From the NCBI RefSeq assembly GCF_002812725.1, contig NZ_NMUN01000003.1, forward strand, positions 186,001 to 250,000: a stretch of DNA of 64,000 bases, written 5' to 3'. Below the pieces are notes generated by a model. It did no database searches, was not told the DNA's origin, and saw nothing but the letters and a program-made list of their open reading frames with translations. How positions within the stretch are numbered: position 1 is the stretch's first letter; every line of letters begins with the position of its first letter. Origin of the DNA: Microbacterium sp. BR1 (GTDB taxonomy: Bacteria > Actinomycetota > Actinomycetes > Actinomycetales > Microbacteriaceae). Positions 57,430 to 64,000 of this stretch are shown here, one piece after another. Both the position numbers and the translations under genes were made by a program.

Positions 57430-57777
57430 ATGCTGATCGCCTTCTCTGTCGCACCCAGCGGTGCCCCCCTCCGTTCCACGGGCGACGATGCCGATGCTCT
57501 CGGCGCCGTCGATGGATCGGTGCACGACGCCGTCGCAGCCGCGGTGCGCGTGGTACGCGATTCGGGATTGCCGCATCGCACCAGCTCGATGTTCACCGAG
57601 ATCGAGGGGGACTGGGACGAGGTCTTCGACGTCGTCCGACGGGCCACCGAGGCCGTGATGCCCTTCGGGTCCCGCGTGTCGCTCGTGCTGAAGGCCGACA
57701 TCCGCCCGGGCTACACCGGCGAGCTCGACGGCAAGCTCGAGCGCCTCGAGAAGGCCCTGTCCGAGGCGGACGAGTAG
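57430..57777 (+). CDS. Thiamine-binding-like protein (MTH1187/YkoF family)
   Basis: 115 aa, ferredoxin-like fold. MLIAFSVAPSG at the start, VVRDSGLPHRTSSMFTEIEGDWDEVFDVV in the middle and VSLVLKADIRPGYTGELDGKLERLE at the end match the DUF77 family, whose members bind thiamine or HMP. It lies 13 nt after the GT87-like gene, with GGGAGA before ATG, so it is probably co-transcribed. Confidence 0.85.
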   Translation: MLIAFSVAPSGAPLRSTGDDADALGAVDGSVHDAVAAAVRVVRDSGLPHRTSSMFTEIEGDWDEVFDVVRRATEAVMPFGSRVSLVLKADIRPGYTGELDGKLERLEKALSEADE

Positions 57778-57838
57778 CGGCTCTCGTCGGACGCCGCCGA
57801 CCCGTTCGGCGAGATATCGGCGGTAGCGATGCGGGCTC

Positions 57839-57867
57839 TTGAATCGGACTCCTGCGCGGCGGATACT
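57839..57867 (+). promoter_or_regulatory. Promoter of the gene at 57913
   Basis: -35 TTGAAT (57839-57844), 17-bp spacer, -10 GATACT (57862-57867). This transcript would have a ~40-nt leader, in contrast to the leaderless neighbours. An imperfect hairpin (57782-57814) ends the upstream gene. Confidence 0.5.
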
Positions 57868-57912
57868 CGGATTGCGCGTCGGGTTCCGCCGCGCAGACGA
57901 AGGGGCACCGCC

Positions 57913-58341
57913 ATGAGCGAAGGACACGGGTCGGGATCGGGAACCGCGGCCGACCCCTGGATGCTGAAGACGGCACCGCTGACGTCCGCGTACACGATGT
58001 ACCGCGACGAGACGAGTGAACCTCCACTGCTGGTGTGTCAGGTCGGGACGACGAAGCTGACATATCTGGCACGGGCGATCGAGGACCTTCACACCGAACT
58101 GCTGCGGCGGGGCGATTGGGTCTCGCTCGGCGCAGCCGACGAGGGCAAAGAGCCCGCGACCGACACGGTCGAAGCATGGGGAAGGTGGGAAGGCAATCCC
58201 GTCGGCGGCTGGTACGGGCAGCGCAAGGGGTACCGCGGACGCTTCGGTATGTACCTGCCGCCCTTGCTCGAGAGGCTCGGACTCGTCGAGCTGGAGCACA
58301 ACGCGCGGAACAACCGTGTTCGTGCTCTCGTGACGGGGTGA
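57913..58341 (+). CDS. Conserved hypothetical protein
   Basis: 142 aa. Recognisable blocks are DPWMLKTAPLTSAYTMYRDE, PPLLVCQVGTTKLTYLARAIEDLHTELLRRGDWVSLG and NPVGGWYGQRKGYRGRFG, ending PPLLERLGLVELEHNARNNRVRA. It is soluble, with many aromatics, conserved among actinobacteria but without an assigned function that I know. AGGGG precedes ATG. Start 57913 fits the family's Gly/Ser-rich beginning. Confidence 0.7.
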   Translation: MSEGHGSGSGTAADPWMLKTAPLTSAYTMYRDETSEPPLLVCQVGTTKLTYLARAIEDLHTELLRRGDWVSLGAADEGKEPATDTVEAWGRWEGNPVGGWYGQRKGYRGRFGMYLPPLLERLGLVELEHNARNNRVRALVTG

Positions 58342-58350
58342 ACCGCGCAT

Positions 58351-58379
58351 TCGAATCGATTCGATTGCCGGAGTAGGAT
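58351..58379 (+). promoter_or_regulatory. Perfect 14-bp palindrome over the exporter promoter
   Basis: TCGAATCGATTCGA (58351-58364) is self-complementary. It covers the expected -35 position for -10 TAGGAT (58374-58379), which ends 6 nt before GTG 58386. It is likely an operator for an unidentified repressor. Confidence 0.6.
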
Positions 58380-58385
58380 CGGTCG

Positions 58386-59669
58386 GTGACTTCCGCCGTG
58401 ACTTCCGCCGCGCCTTCCCGCGCCCCGTCTCGTCGTATCGCCGCCTGGGCCCTCGTCTCGCTGGCCGTGGGAAGCTTCGGCATCGGCATGACCGAGTTCG
58501 TCATCATGGGCCTGCTGCCCGAGATCGCTCGCGACCTGCTGCCGAGCGTATGGGCGATCTCGCCGGACGACGCCATCGCGCAGGCGGGCTGGCTCATCTC
58601 GCTCTACGCGCTGGGCGTCGTCGTGGGTGCTCCCACGATCTCCGGGCTCGTCGCACGCTTTCCGCGCAACCGGGTGATCGTGGCGCTCGCCGCGGCCCTG
58701 ACCCTGTTCACGGTGCTCACGGTCATCGCACCGACGTTCGAACTCGTCGCTCTGTCGAGATTCTTCGCCGGACTGCCGCACGGCGCCTTCTTCGGCATGG
58801 GTGCGCTGATCGCCGCCGACATGCTCGGACCGGGCAAGCGCGCGAAGGGTGTCGCGATCGTGCTGATGGGGCTGACGGTCGCCAATGTCGTCGGTGTGCC
58901 GGTCGGCACGTTCCTCGGACAGGCGAGCGGCTGGCGCCTGGCATTCCTGATCGTCGCGGTGATCTTCGCGGCCGGCACCGTGATGGTGTGGATCTTCGTG
59001 CCGGCGCACGAGGGCGATGACGGGCGCACGTTCCGTGCGGAGCTGGGGGTGTTCCGCGTTGGCCAGGTGTGGCTCACGTTGGCGATCGGTGCCATCGGGT
59101 TCGGTGGCTTCTTCGCGGTGTACAGCTATGTATCGCCCCTCGTGACCGAGATCTCGGGCAGTCCGGTGTGGGTCGTGCCGATCGTGCTCGTCGTGATGGG
59201 GATCGGGATGACCGTCGGCAACCTCCTCGGCGGGGTGATGGCCGACAAGAATCTGCGCGCAACGCTCATCGGGGGCCTCGCCGTGCTCTTCGTGGTGCAG
59301 GCGTCGCTCGCGGTGACCGCGTCGCACATCGTCCCGCTCACCGTCTTCGTCTTCCTCATCGGCGTCGCGTCGTCCGTCACGAGTCCCGCGATCCAGACGC
59401 GCCTGATGGATGTCGCGGGCGACAACCAGGCGATCGCCGCTGCCCTCAACCACTCGGCGCTCAACATCGGCAACAGCCTGGGTGCGGCGCTCGGCGGGGT
59501 CGTGATCGCCCTCGGATGGGGCTTCGTCATGCCGTCGTGGGTGGGTGCGACGCTCGCGGCTCTCGGCGTCGGCATCGCCGTTCTCGCATTCGCCCTCGAG
59601 GCCCGATCCGCGGCGCGGGGGGCCCGAACGCGTGTCGAGGTTGCGGTGGGAGATACAGTTCTGCGGTGA
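58386..59669 (+). CDS. MFS exporter, DHA1 (AraJ-like)
   Basis: 427 aa, 12 helices. MTEFVIMGLLPEIARDL in helix 1, the RFPRNRVIVALAAAL motif A loop, FFGMGALIAADMLGPGKRAKGVA and the antiporter motif C region TVANVVGVPVGTFLG are typical of AraJ-type exporters. The substrate is unknown. A palindromic operator-like site overlaps its promoter. The stop overlaps the trkH start (GTGA). Confidence 0.88.
   Translation: MTSAVTSAAPSRAPSRRIAAWALVSLAVGSFGIGMTEFVIMGLLPEIARDLLPSVWAISPDDAIAQAGWLISLYALGVVVGAPTISGLVARFPRNRVIVALAAALTLFTVLTVIAPTFELVALSRFFAGLPHGAFFGMGALIAADMLGPGKRAKGVAIVLMGLTVANVVGVPVGTFLGQASGWRLAFLIVAVIFAAGTVMVWIFVPAHEGDDGRTFRAELGVFRVGQVWLTLAIGAIGFGGFFAVYSYVSPLVTEISGSPVWVVPIVLVVMGIGMTVGNLLGGVMADKNLRATLIGGLAVLFVVQASLAVTASHIVPLTVFVFLIGVASSVTSPAIQTRLMDVAGDNQAIAAALNHSALNIGNSLGAALGGVVIALGWGFVMPSWVGATLAALGVGIAVLAFALEARSAARGARTRVEVAVGDTVLR
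59654..59659 (+). promoter_or_regulatory. -10 element of trkH (leaderless)
   Basis: TACAGT inside the end of the exporter gene, 6 nt (tctgcg) before GTG 59666. Confidence 0.45.
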
Positions 59670-61078
59670 GGAAGAGAACGCCGGCCGCGGCCGCGGCAGC
59701 GGCAGCAGCACGCGGCCGGCAGGCGGCGCGGGGTCGTCAGATGCGCGCGGTGCGCCATCACCTTCAGCCCGCGCAGGCTGTCGCCCTCGGGTTCGCCGCG
59801 GCGATCGCGGTCGGAACAGCGCTCCTGATGCTGCCCATCGCCAGGGTCGGGCCGGGCGGGGCGAACTTCGTCGAGGCATTGTTCACGGCGACGAGCGCCG
59901 TGTGCGTCACGGGCCTGATCGTCGTCGACACCCCGGTCTTCTGGACCGGCTTCGGCCAGGTCGTCATCCTGGCCCTGATCCAACTCGGGGGCTTGGGGAT
60001 CATGATCTTCGCGGCCCTGATCGGGGTCGTTCTGGCGCGCAGGATGTCCGTTCGGTCGCGGCTGAACACCGCGGCCGAGGCGAAGTCGCTCGGCCTGGAA
60101 GACGTCCGCGGTCTGGTCAAGCGCATCGTGCTGATCTCCGTGATCATCGAGGCCTGCACGTTCGTGCCGCTGTTCCTGCGCTTCCTCCTCGGGTACGGCT
60201 ATGACCTCGGCGGCGCCGCATGGCACGCACTCTTCCACGCGATCTCGTCCTTCAACAACGCCGGCTTCGCGCTCTACAGCGACAGCCTGATGGGCTTCGC
60301 GAGCGATCCGTTCATCTGCCTGCCGATCTGTGCCGCGATCATCCTGGGCGGTCTGGGCTTTCCCGTGATCATGCAGTTGCGCCGGGAACTCCGTCGTCCG
60401 CTGCACTGGTCGATGAACACCAACCTCGTCGTGGCCGTCACGGCCGTGCTGCTCGTGGCGGGAACGGTCTACATCACCGCGATCGAATGGAGCAATCCCG
60501 CGACCCTCGGGGGACTCGATCCCTGGTCGCGTGTGCTCGCCGGATTCTTCCAGTCGGTGCAGACGAGAACGGCGGGCTTCAACTCGGTCGACGTCGGCGC
60601 GATGCACGACGAGACGTGGCTGGGCATGGACGTGCTGATGTTCATCGGCGGCGGGCCCGCGGGAACGGCCGGCGGCATCAAGGTGACGACGTTCGCCGTG
60701 CTGCTCTTCATCCTGGTGACCGAGTTGCGCGGTGAGGGTGCGGTCAACATCTTCGGCAAGCGGCTGTCGCGGGCCGTGCACCGTCAGGCGATCACGGTCG
60801 TGCTGATGGCGGTCGCGGCCGTGATCACGGGCACGGCGCTCATCATGTTCTTGAGCGGCGAGAACCTCGACAAGTCCCTGTTCGAGACGATCTCGGCCGT
60901 CGCGACGGTCGGAATGTCTACCGGCATCACCGCGGCGCTCCCCGAGAGCGCCCAAGTCGTGCTGATCATCCTGATGTTCCTCGGCCGTATCGGCCCCCTG
61001 ACCCTCGGATCGGCGCTGGCACTCCGCGAGCGCCGCATCCTCTACGAACTCCCGAAAGAGAGGCCGGCAATTGGCTAA
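59666..61078 (+). CDS. TrkH/KtrB potassium transporter membrane subunit
   Basis: 470 aa. The four-fold MPM pore is visible: TATSAVCVTGLIVVD, HAISSFNNAGFALY, VQTRTAGFNSVD and ISAVATVGMSTG, each with the filter Gly. An Ala/Arg-rich head of ~25 residues (a run of nine Ala) precedes RAVRHHLQPAQ. GTG 59666 is supported both by overlap with the upstream stop and by a leaderless -10; ATG 59741 is the alternative. It pairs with the RCK gene that follows. Confidence 0.92.
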   Translation: MRKRTPAAAAAAAAARGRQAARGRQMRAVRHHLQPAQAVALGFAAAIAVGTALLMLPIARVGPGGANFVEALFTATSAVCVTGLIVVDTPVFWTGFGQVVILALIQLGGLGIMIFAALIGVVLARRMSVRSRLNTAAEAKSLGLEDVRGLVKRIVLISVIIEACTFVPLFLRFLLGYGYDLGGAAWHALFHAISSFNNAGFALYSDSLMGFASDPFICLPICAAIILGGLGFPVIMQLRRELRRPLHWSMNTNLVVAVTAVLLVAGTVYITAIEWSNPATLGGLDPWSRVLAGFFQSVQTRTAGFNSVDVGAMHDETWLGMDVLMFIGGGPAGTAGGIKVTTFAVLLFILVTELRGEGAVNIFGKRLSRAVHRQAITVVLMAVAAVITGTALIMFLSGENLDKSLFETISAVATVGMSTGITAALPESAQVVLIILMFLGRIGPLTLGSALALRERRILYELPKERPAIG

Positions 61079-61769
61079 ATTCCCGCACTTCGGTGCCAGC
61101 GAACGCTCGCGGCGCATCGCCGAGGCCGACTCCGTCGCCGTGATCGGGCTGGGCCGATTCGGGCGTTCGCTCGCGCTCGAACTGATGGACGCCGGTACGG
61201 AGGTGCTCGGCATCGACCTCGACGAGGACATCGTCCAGTCCCTCAATGGAGAGCTCACCCAGGTCGTCCGCGCGGATTCGACCAAGCGTGAGGTGCTGCA
61301 CCAGCTGGCGATCGACGAGTTCGACCGGGTCGTCGTGTCGATCGGCGGCAACGTCTCGGCATCCATCCTGACGTGCTCCGTGCTGCTCAGCATGAACATC
61401 CCCGTGATCTGGGCGAAGGCCGTCAACGACGAGCACGGGCTGATCCTCGAGCAGCTCGGGGTGCACCAGGTGATCTACCCCGAAAAGGACATGGGGCGGC
61501 GTGTGGCGCACCTCGTACGCGGCGCGGCGCTCGACTTCATCGAGATCGCTCCGGGATACGCGATGGTCAAAGCGCCCGTGCCGACGTCGATCCAGGATGT
61601 CCCGCTCGGATCCACCGGCATCCGCAAGTCCCACGGGGTGACGATCGCCGCCTACCAGCACGACGACGTGTGGCAGAACGCCGACAACCAGACCGTTCTG
61701 CGCGCGGGCGACACGATCCTGGTGGTGGGCAAGACCCGTGCGGCGGAGAGCTTCGCGCAACTCCGCTAG
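61071..61769 (+). CDS. TrkA/KtrA potassium channel regulatory subunit (RCK)
   Basis: 232 aa. RCK_N with GLGRFGRSLALELMDAG (Rossmann GxGxxG, NAD/ATP site) and acidic IDLDEDI, then RCK_C (~150-232). It gates TrkH in response to nucleotides. TTG 61071 is the start and overlaps the trkH stop by 8 nt. The stop is 12 nt from the convergent metX stop; TAGCC/GGCTA (61768-61783) can form a small hairpin across both. Confidence 0.92.
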   Translation: MAKFPHFGASERSRRIAEADSVAVIGLGRFGRSLALELMDAGTEVLGIDLDEDIVQSLNGELTQVVRADSTKREVLHQLAIDEFDRVVVSIGGNVSASILTCSVLLSMNIPVIWAKAVNDEHGLILEQLGVHQVIYPEKDMGRRVAHLVRGAALDFIEIAPGYAMVKAPVPTSIQDVPLGSTGIRKSHGVTIAAYQHDDVWQNADNQTVLRAGDTILVVGKTRAAESFAQLR

Positions 61770-61781
61770 CCGACCGGCGGG

Positions 61782-62987
61782 CTAATCCTCGAGGAGGCGC
61801 CGCAGGTGCGCGCCGACGACGTGCGTCTCGATGAGGAAGCCGTCGTGCCCGTAGTCGCTCGTGATGACCGTGGGCGAGCTGCCGTCGAGCGTGTTCGGGA
61901 TGGCGCGGGCGATCCGCTCCTGCCCCTCCAGCGGGAACAGCCGGTCGCTGTCGATGCCGAGCACGAGCGTCCGCGCGGTGACCTGCGCGAGGGCCTGCTC
62001 GACGCCGCCGCGATCGCGCCCGACATCGTGCGAGTTCATCGCCTCGACGAGACGGATGTAGCTGTTCGCGTCGAAGCGGCGGGTGAACCTGTTGCCGTGG
62101 AAGTCGAGATACGACTCCACGGCGAATCGTCCGCCGTGTCCGAGGGGGCTCACGCCCGACTGCCACGAACGCTGGAACCGCTGGTTGAGCTCGGTGGGGC
62201 TGCGGTAGTTGAGCAGGGCCATCCGTCGCGCGAGGGCAAGACCGAGGTGCGGTCCATCGCCGTCGCCCGCGTCGTAGTACTCGCCGCGCTGGAACCGCGG
62301 GTCGATCGCGATCGCGTCGAGCTGAACCGAGTTCAGCGCGATCTGATCGGCGGTGTTGATCGGGGGAGCGGCGATGATCGCCGCGCGTGCGACCCGGTGC
62401 GGATGCCCCGCCGCCCACTCGAGGGCGTGCATGCCGCCCATCGAGCCGCCGACGACTCCCGCCCAGATCGCGATGCCGAGTTCGTCGGCGAGTTGCGCCT
62501 GGGCGGCGACCTGGTCGCGGATCGTGACGTAGGGGAAGCGTGAGGCCCACTCGTAGCCGTCTGGCGCGATGCTCGCGGGTCCGGTCGACCCCTGGCATCC
62601 GCCGAGCATGTTGGGTGCGACGACGAACCAGCGGTCGGTGTCGATCGCGGCGCCCGGGCCCACGATGTCGGACCACCAGCCGTCGGTCGGATGTCCCTGG
62701 CCCGCCGGTCCGCGAACGTGACTGTCGCCCGTGAGGGCGTGCAGGATCAGGACCGCGTTGTCGCGCGCGGCGTTCAACTCGCCCCACGTCTCGAACGCCA
62801 GGCGGAAGCTCGGCAGCTCGGCGCCGCCCTCGGTGCGGAAGGGCCCGAACGCGGCGAAACGCCGGTCACCGATCGGATCTCCGTCGCGCCAGGCGCCGGT
62901 CGCGGGAGGGCGACCCAGCAGCATCCGAGCATCCGCCTCCGTCACCGGCATCGCCGGATAGGTGTCCTCAGAGCTCTGCCAGTCCAT
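61782..62987 (-). CDS. metX: Homoserine O-acetyltransferase
   Basis: 401 aa, alpha/beta hydrolase. Nucleophile Ser182 in GGSMGGMHALEWA; Asp in LVLGIDSDRLFPL; His in DYGHDGFLIETH. The early HALTGDSHV and NMLGGCQGSTGP motifs are those of MetX. It acetylates L-homoserine for methionine synthesis; the product is used by MetY, encoded directly upstream. An AAGAAT hexamer lies 6 nt before ATG, a possible leaderless -10. Confidence 0.95.
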   Translation of the reverse strand: MDWQSSEDTYPAMPVTEADARMLLGRPPATGAWRDGDPIGDRRFAAFGPFRTEGGAELPSFRLAFETWGELNAARDNAVLILHALTGDSHVRGPAGQGHPTDGWWSDIVGPGAAIDTDRWFVVAPNMLGGCQGSTGPASIAPDGYEWASRFPYVTIRDQVAAQAQLADELGIAIWAGVVGGSMGGMHALEWAAGHPHRVARAAIIAAPPINTADQIALNSVQLDAIAIDPRFQRGEYYDAGDGDGPHLGLALARRMALLNYRSPTELNQRFQRSWQSGVSPLGHGGRFAVESYLDFHGNRFTRRFDANSYIRLVEAMNSHDVGRDRGGVEQALAQVTARTLVLGIDSDRLFPLEGQERIARAIPNTLDGSSPTVITSDYGHDGFLIETHVVGAHLRRLLED

Positions 62988-63056
62988 CTGCCCATTCTTG
63001 CGTGCCCGGCGGGGGCCCGGCCGTCACGTTACGGTCGGACGCGTCGTCGGCGCACC

Positions 63057-63118
63057 TGGGGCGTCAAGAACCCGTTGGGGCGCGGTCTGCCGCGCCCCAA
63101 CGAGAATTCGACGCCCCA
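63057..63118. repeat. Nested palindromes between metY and metX
   Basis: Inner stem CGTTGGGGCGCGG (63073-63085) and its perfect complement (63090-63102) with a 4-nt loop. Outer arms TGGGGCGTC (63057-63065) and GACGCCCCA (63110-63118). This sits in the 303-bp metY-metX gap and could attenuate read-through into metX. Confidence 0.75.
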
Positions 63119-63221
63119 AGTTGAGCTGGGCGGGCGCGGGAGCGAACACGGATACTCCACCCGGTCCCACGGGGATGCGCGGGCCCGTACCCCACGAGGA
63201 TGCCCCGGCCGGTCCGTACGA

Positions 63222-63267
63222 GGATGCCCCGGCCCGTACCCACGAGGGGTCAGGGACCGGGGCATCC
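63222..63267 (-). terminator. Probable metY terminator with duplicated left arm
   Basis: GGATGCCCCGG (63222-63232) pairs with CCGGGGCATCC (63257-63267). An identical left arm lies 24 bp earlier (63198-63208) within a short tandem repeat, so two alternative stems are possible. It begins 24 nt past the metY stop. Confidence 0.65.
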
Positions 63268-63290
63268 GTCCGATCAGGTGGTGCGAAGCG

Positions 63291-64000
63291 TTACGCGCGC
63301 GCGGCCTCCGAGACCTTGCGGGCCGCCGCGAGTGCCTGCTCGAGGTCGGCCTTGAGGTCGTCGATGTTCTCGATGCCGACCGACAGGCGCACGAGTCCGG
63401 GCGTGACGCCAGAGGTGAGCTGCTGCTCGGGCGTCAGCTGCGAGTGCGTCGTCGACGCCGGGTGGATGACGAGCGAACGCACGTCGCCGATGTTCGCCAG
63501 GTGGCTGAACAATTCGAGGGAGTTCACGAACTCGCGACCCGCCTCGACACCGCCCTTGAGCTCGAACGAGAGCACGGCACCGACACCCTTGGGGGCATAC
63601 GTGTTCGCCGCGGTGTACCAGGGCGAGGACGGCAGACCCGAGTAGTTGACCGTCGCGACATCCTCGTGGTCTTCGAGCCACTCGGCGATCTCCTGTGCGT
63701 TCTGCACGTGACGCTCGATGCGCAGCGACAGGGTCTCGATGCCCTGGATCAGCAGCCACGCGCTCTGCGGGGCGATGGATGCGCCGAGGTCGCGCAGGAG
63801 CGTGACGCGGGCCTTGATGACGTAGGCGAGCGCGTCGCCGACCGCCGTGGTGTAGCTGGCGCCGTGGTACGACGGGTCGGGCTCGGTCAGGCCGGGGAAC
63901 TTCTCGACGTTCTGCGACCACGCGAACTTGCCGCCGTCGACGATGATGCCGCCGATCGTCGTGCCGTGGCCCCCGAGGAACTTGGTGGCCGAGTGGACGA
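63291..64000 (-). CDS. metY: O-acetylhomoserine sulfhydrylase, C-terminal part (5' end outside window)
   Basis: About 236 residues are visible up to the window edge. The frame opens with VHSATKFLGGHGTTIGG, which holds the PLP-binding lysine of the Cys/Met metabolism family. FEFPGLTEPDPSYHG-like residues and the C-terminal GDVRSLVIHPASTTHSQL, with the substrate-carboxylate Arg region GLVRLSVGIENIDDL, follow. It makes homocysteine from O-acetylhomoserine and sulfide. It lies directly upstream of metX on the same strand. Confidence 0.95.
   Translation of the reverse strand, partial: VHSATKFLGGHGTTIGGIIVDGGKFAWSQNVEKFPGLTEPDPSYHGASYTTAVGDALAYVIKARVTLLRDLGASIAPQSAWLLIQGIETLSLRIERHVQNAQEIAEWLEDHEDVATVNYSGLPSSPWYTAANTYAPKGVGAVLSFELKGGVEAGREFVNSLELFSHLANIGDVRSLVIHPASTTHSQLTPEQQLTSGVTPGLVRLSVGIENIDDLKADLEQALAAARKVSEAARA

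Noticed and set aside
57430..58341. Thiamine riboswitch ahead of the thiamine-binding-like gene
   Set aside because: Only 13 nt separate it from the previous gene, and no THI-box sequence is present.

Overview
The window is a stretch of high-GC (about 70%) actinobacterial chromosome, most likely from Microbacterium or a close relative in Microbacteriaceae. Evidence for this: the mtrA-mtrB-lpqB-comF-hpf-secA order, WhiB1, a mycothiol-type SigR/RsrA pair, the fused actinobacterial 2-oxoglutarate decarboxylase Kgd, GuaB1, ADP-dependent NnrD, a DUF222/HNH protein, and Ala/Asp codon use rich in GCATCC/GGATGC. Genes are tightly packed with many GTGA/ATGA overlaps. I see no rRNA, tRNA, CRISPR array, prophage or insertion sequence.

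Layout. 1-3.9 kb: a membrane glycosyltransferase-like protein (5' end cut off), a DUF5719 protein, a divergent Zincin_1-family protein and a DUF3499 protein. 4.1-7.4 kb: a DUF222/HNH endonuclease-like gene, a 39-bp repeat array, then a divergent RDD/SpoIIM-like pair with only 17 bp between them. 7.5-11.2 kb: a peroxide cassette (furA, katG, convergent aquaporin). 11.3-16.7 kb: a five-gene minus-strand operon (polytopic membrane protein, DUF4129, DUF4350, MoxR ATPase, DUF58). In mycobacteria the MoxR/DUF58 genes lie next to SpoIIM/RDD genes, so the furA-katG-aquaporin block appears to sit inside that neighbourhood. 17-22.7 kb: mtrA, mtrB, lpqB, comF, hpf. 22.8-28 kb: a coiled-coil protein, a PadR regulator, a CpdA-like phosphodiesterase and a Stealth sugar-phosphotransferase. 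28.2-31 kb: secA. 31.1-39.8 kb: an aminotransferase, small conserved proteins, a DHA2 efflux pump, a SAF/ParA-like pair, the PdtaS-like kinase and whiB1. 40-44.4 kb: bcp, rsgA, aroA, sigR, rsrA. 44.5-51.2 kb: an Eis-like acetyltransferase, kgd, guaB1. 51.4-56 kb: two CNNM/CBS (CorC-like) proteins, an AraC remnant, an Old Yellow Enzyme and nnrD. 56-64 kb: a GT87-like mannosyltransferase, a thiamine-binding-like protein, a DHA1 exporter, the TrkH/TrkA potassium system, metX and the C-terminal part of metY.

Themes. Envelope control is prominent: MtrAB-LpqB, MoxR/DUF58, glycosyltransferases, Stealth, SecA. So are redox and peroxide defence (FurA/KatG, SigR/RsrA, Bcp, WhiB1, OYE) and nucleotide or metabolite housekeeping (GuaB1, NnrD, Kgd, methionine synthesis).

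The most striking non-coding signal is promoter architecture. More than twenty genes have a TAnnnT-like -10 hexamer ending 6-8 nt before the start codon and no Shine-Dalgarno sequence, which predicts leaderless mRNAs. The RDD/SpoIIM pair shares one overlapping divergent -10 core. Other sites worth checking are a Fur palindrome over the furA -35, a SigR-type promoter in front of sigR, a PadR-type palindrome, two perfect DnaA boxes 1 kb apart, a two-copy long palindrome after hpf and secA, and an AraC HTH remnant broken by an amber codon. I found no clearly new defence or biosynthetic system.
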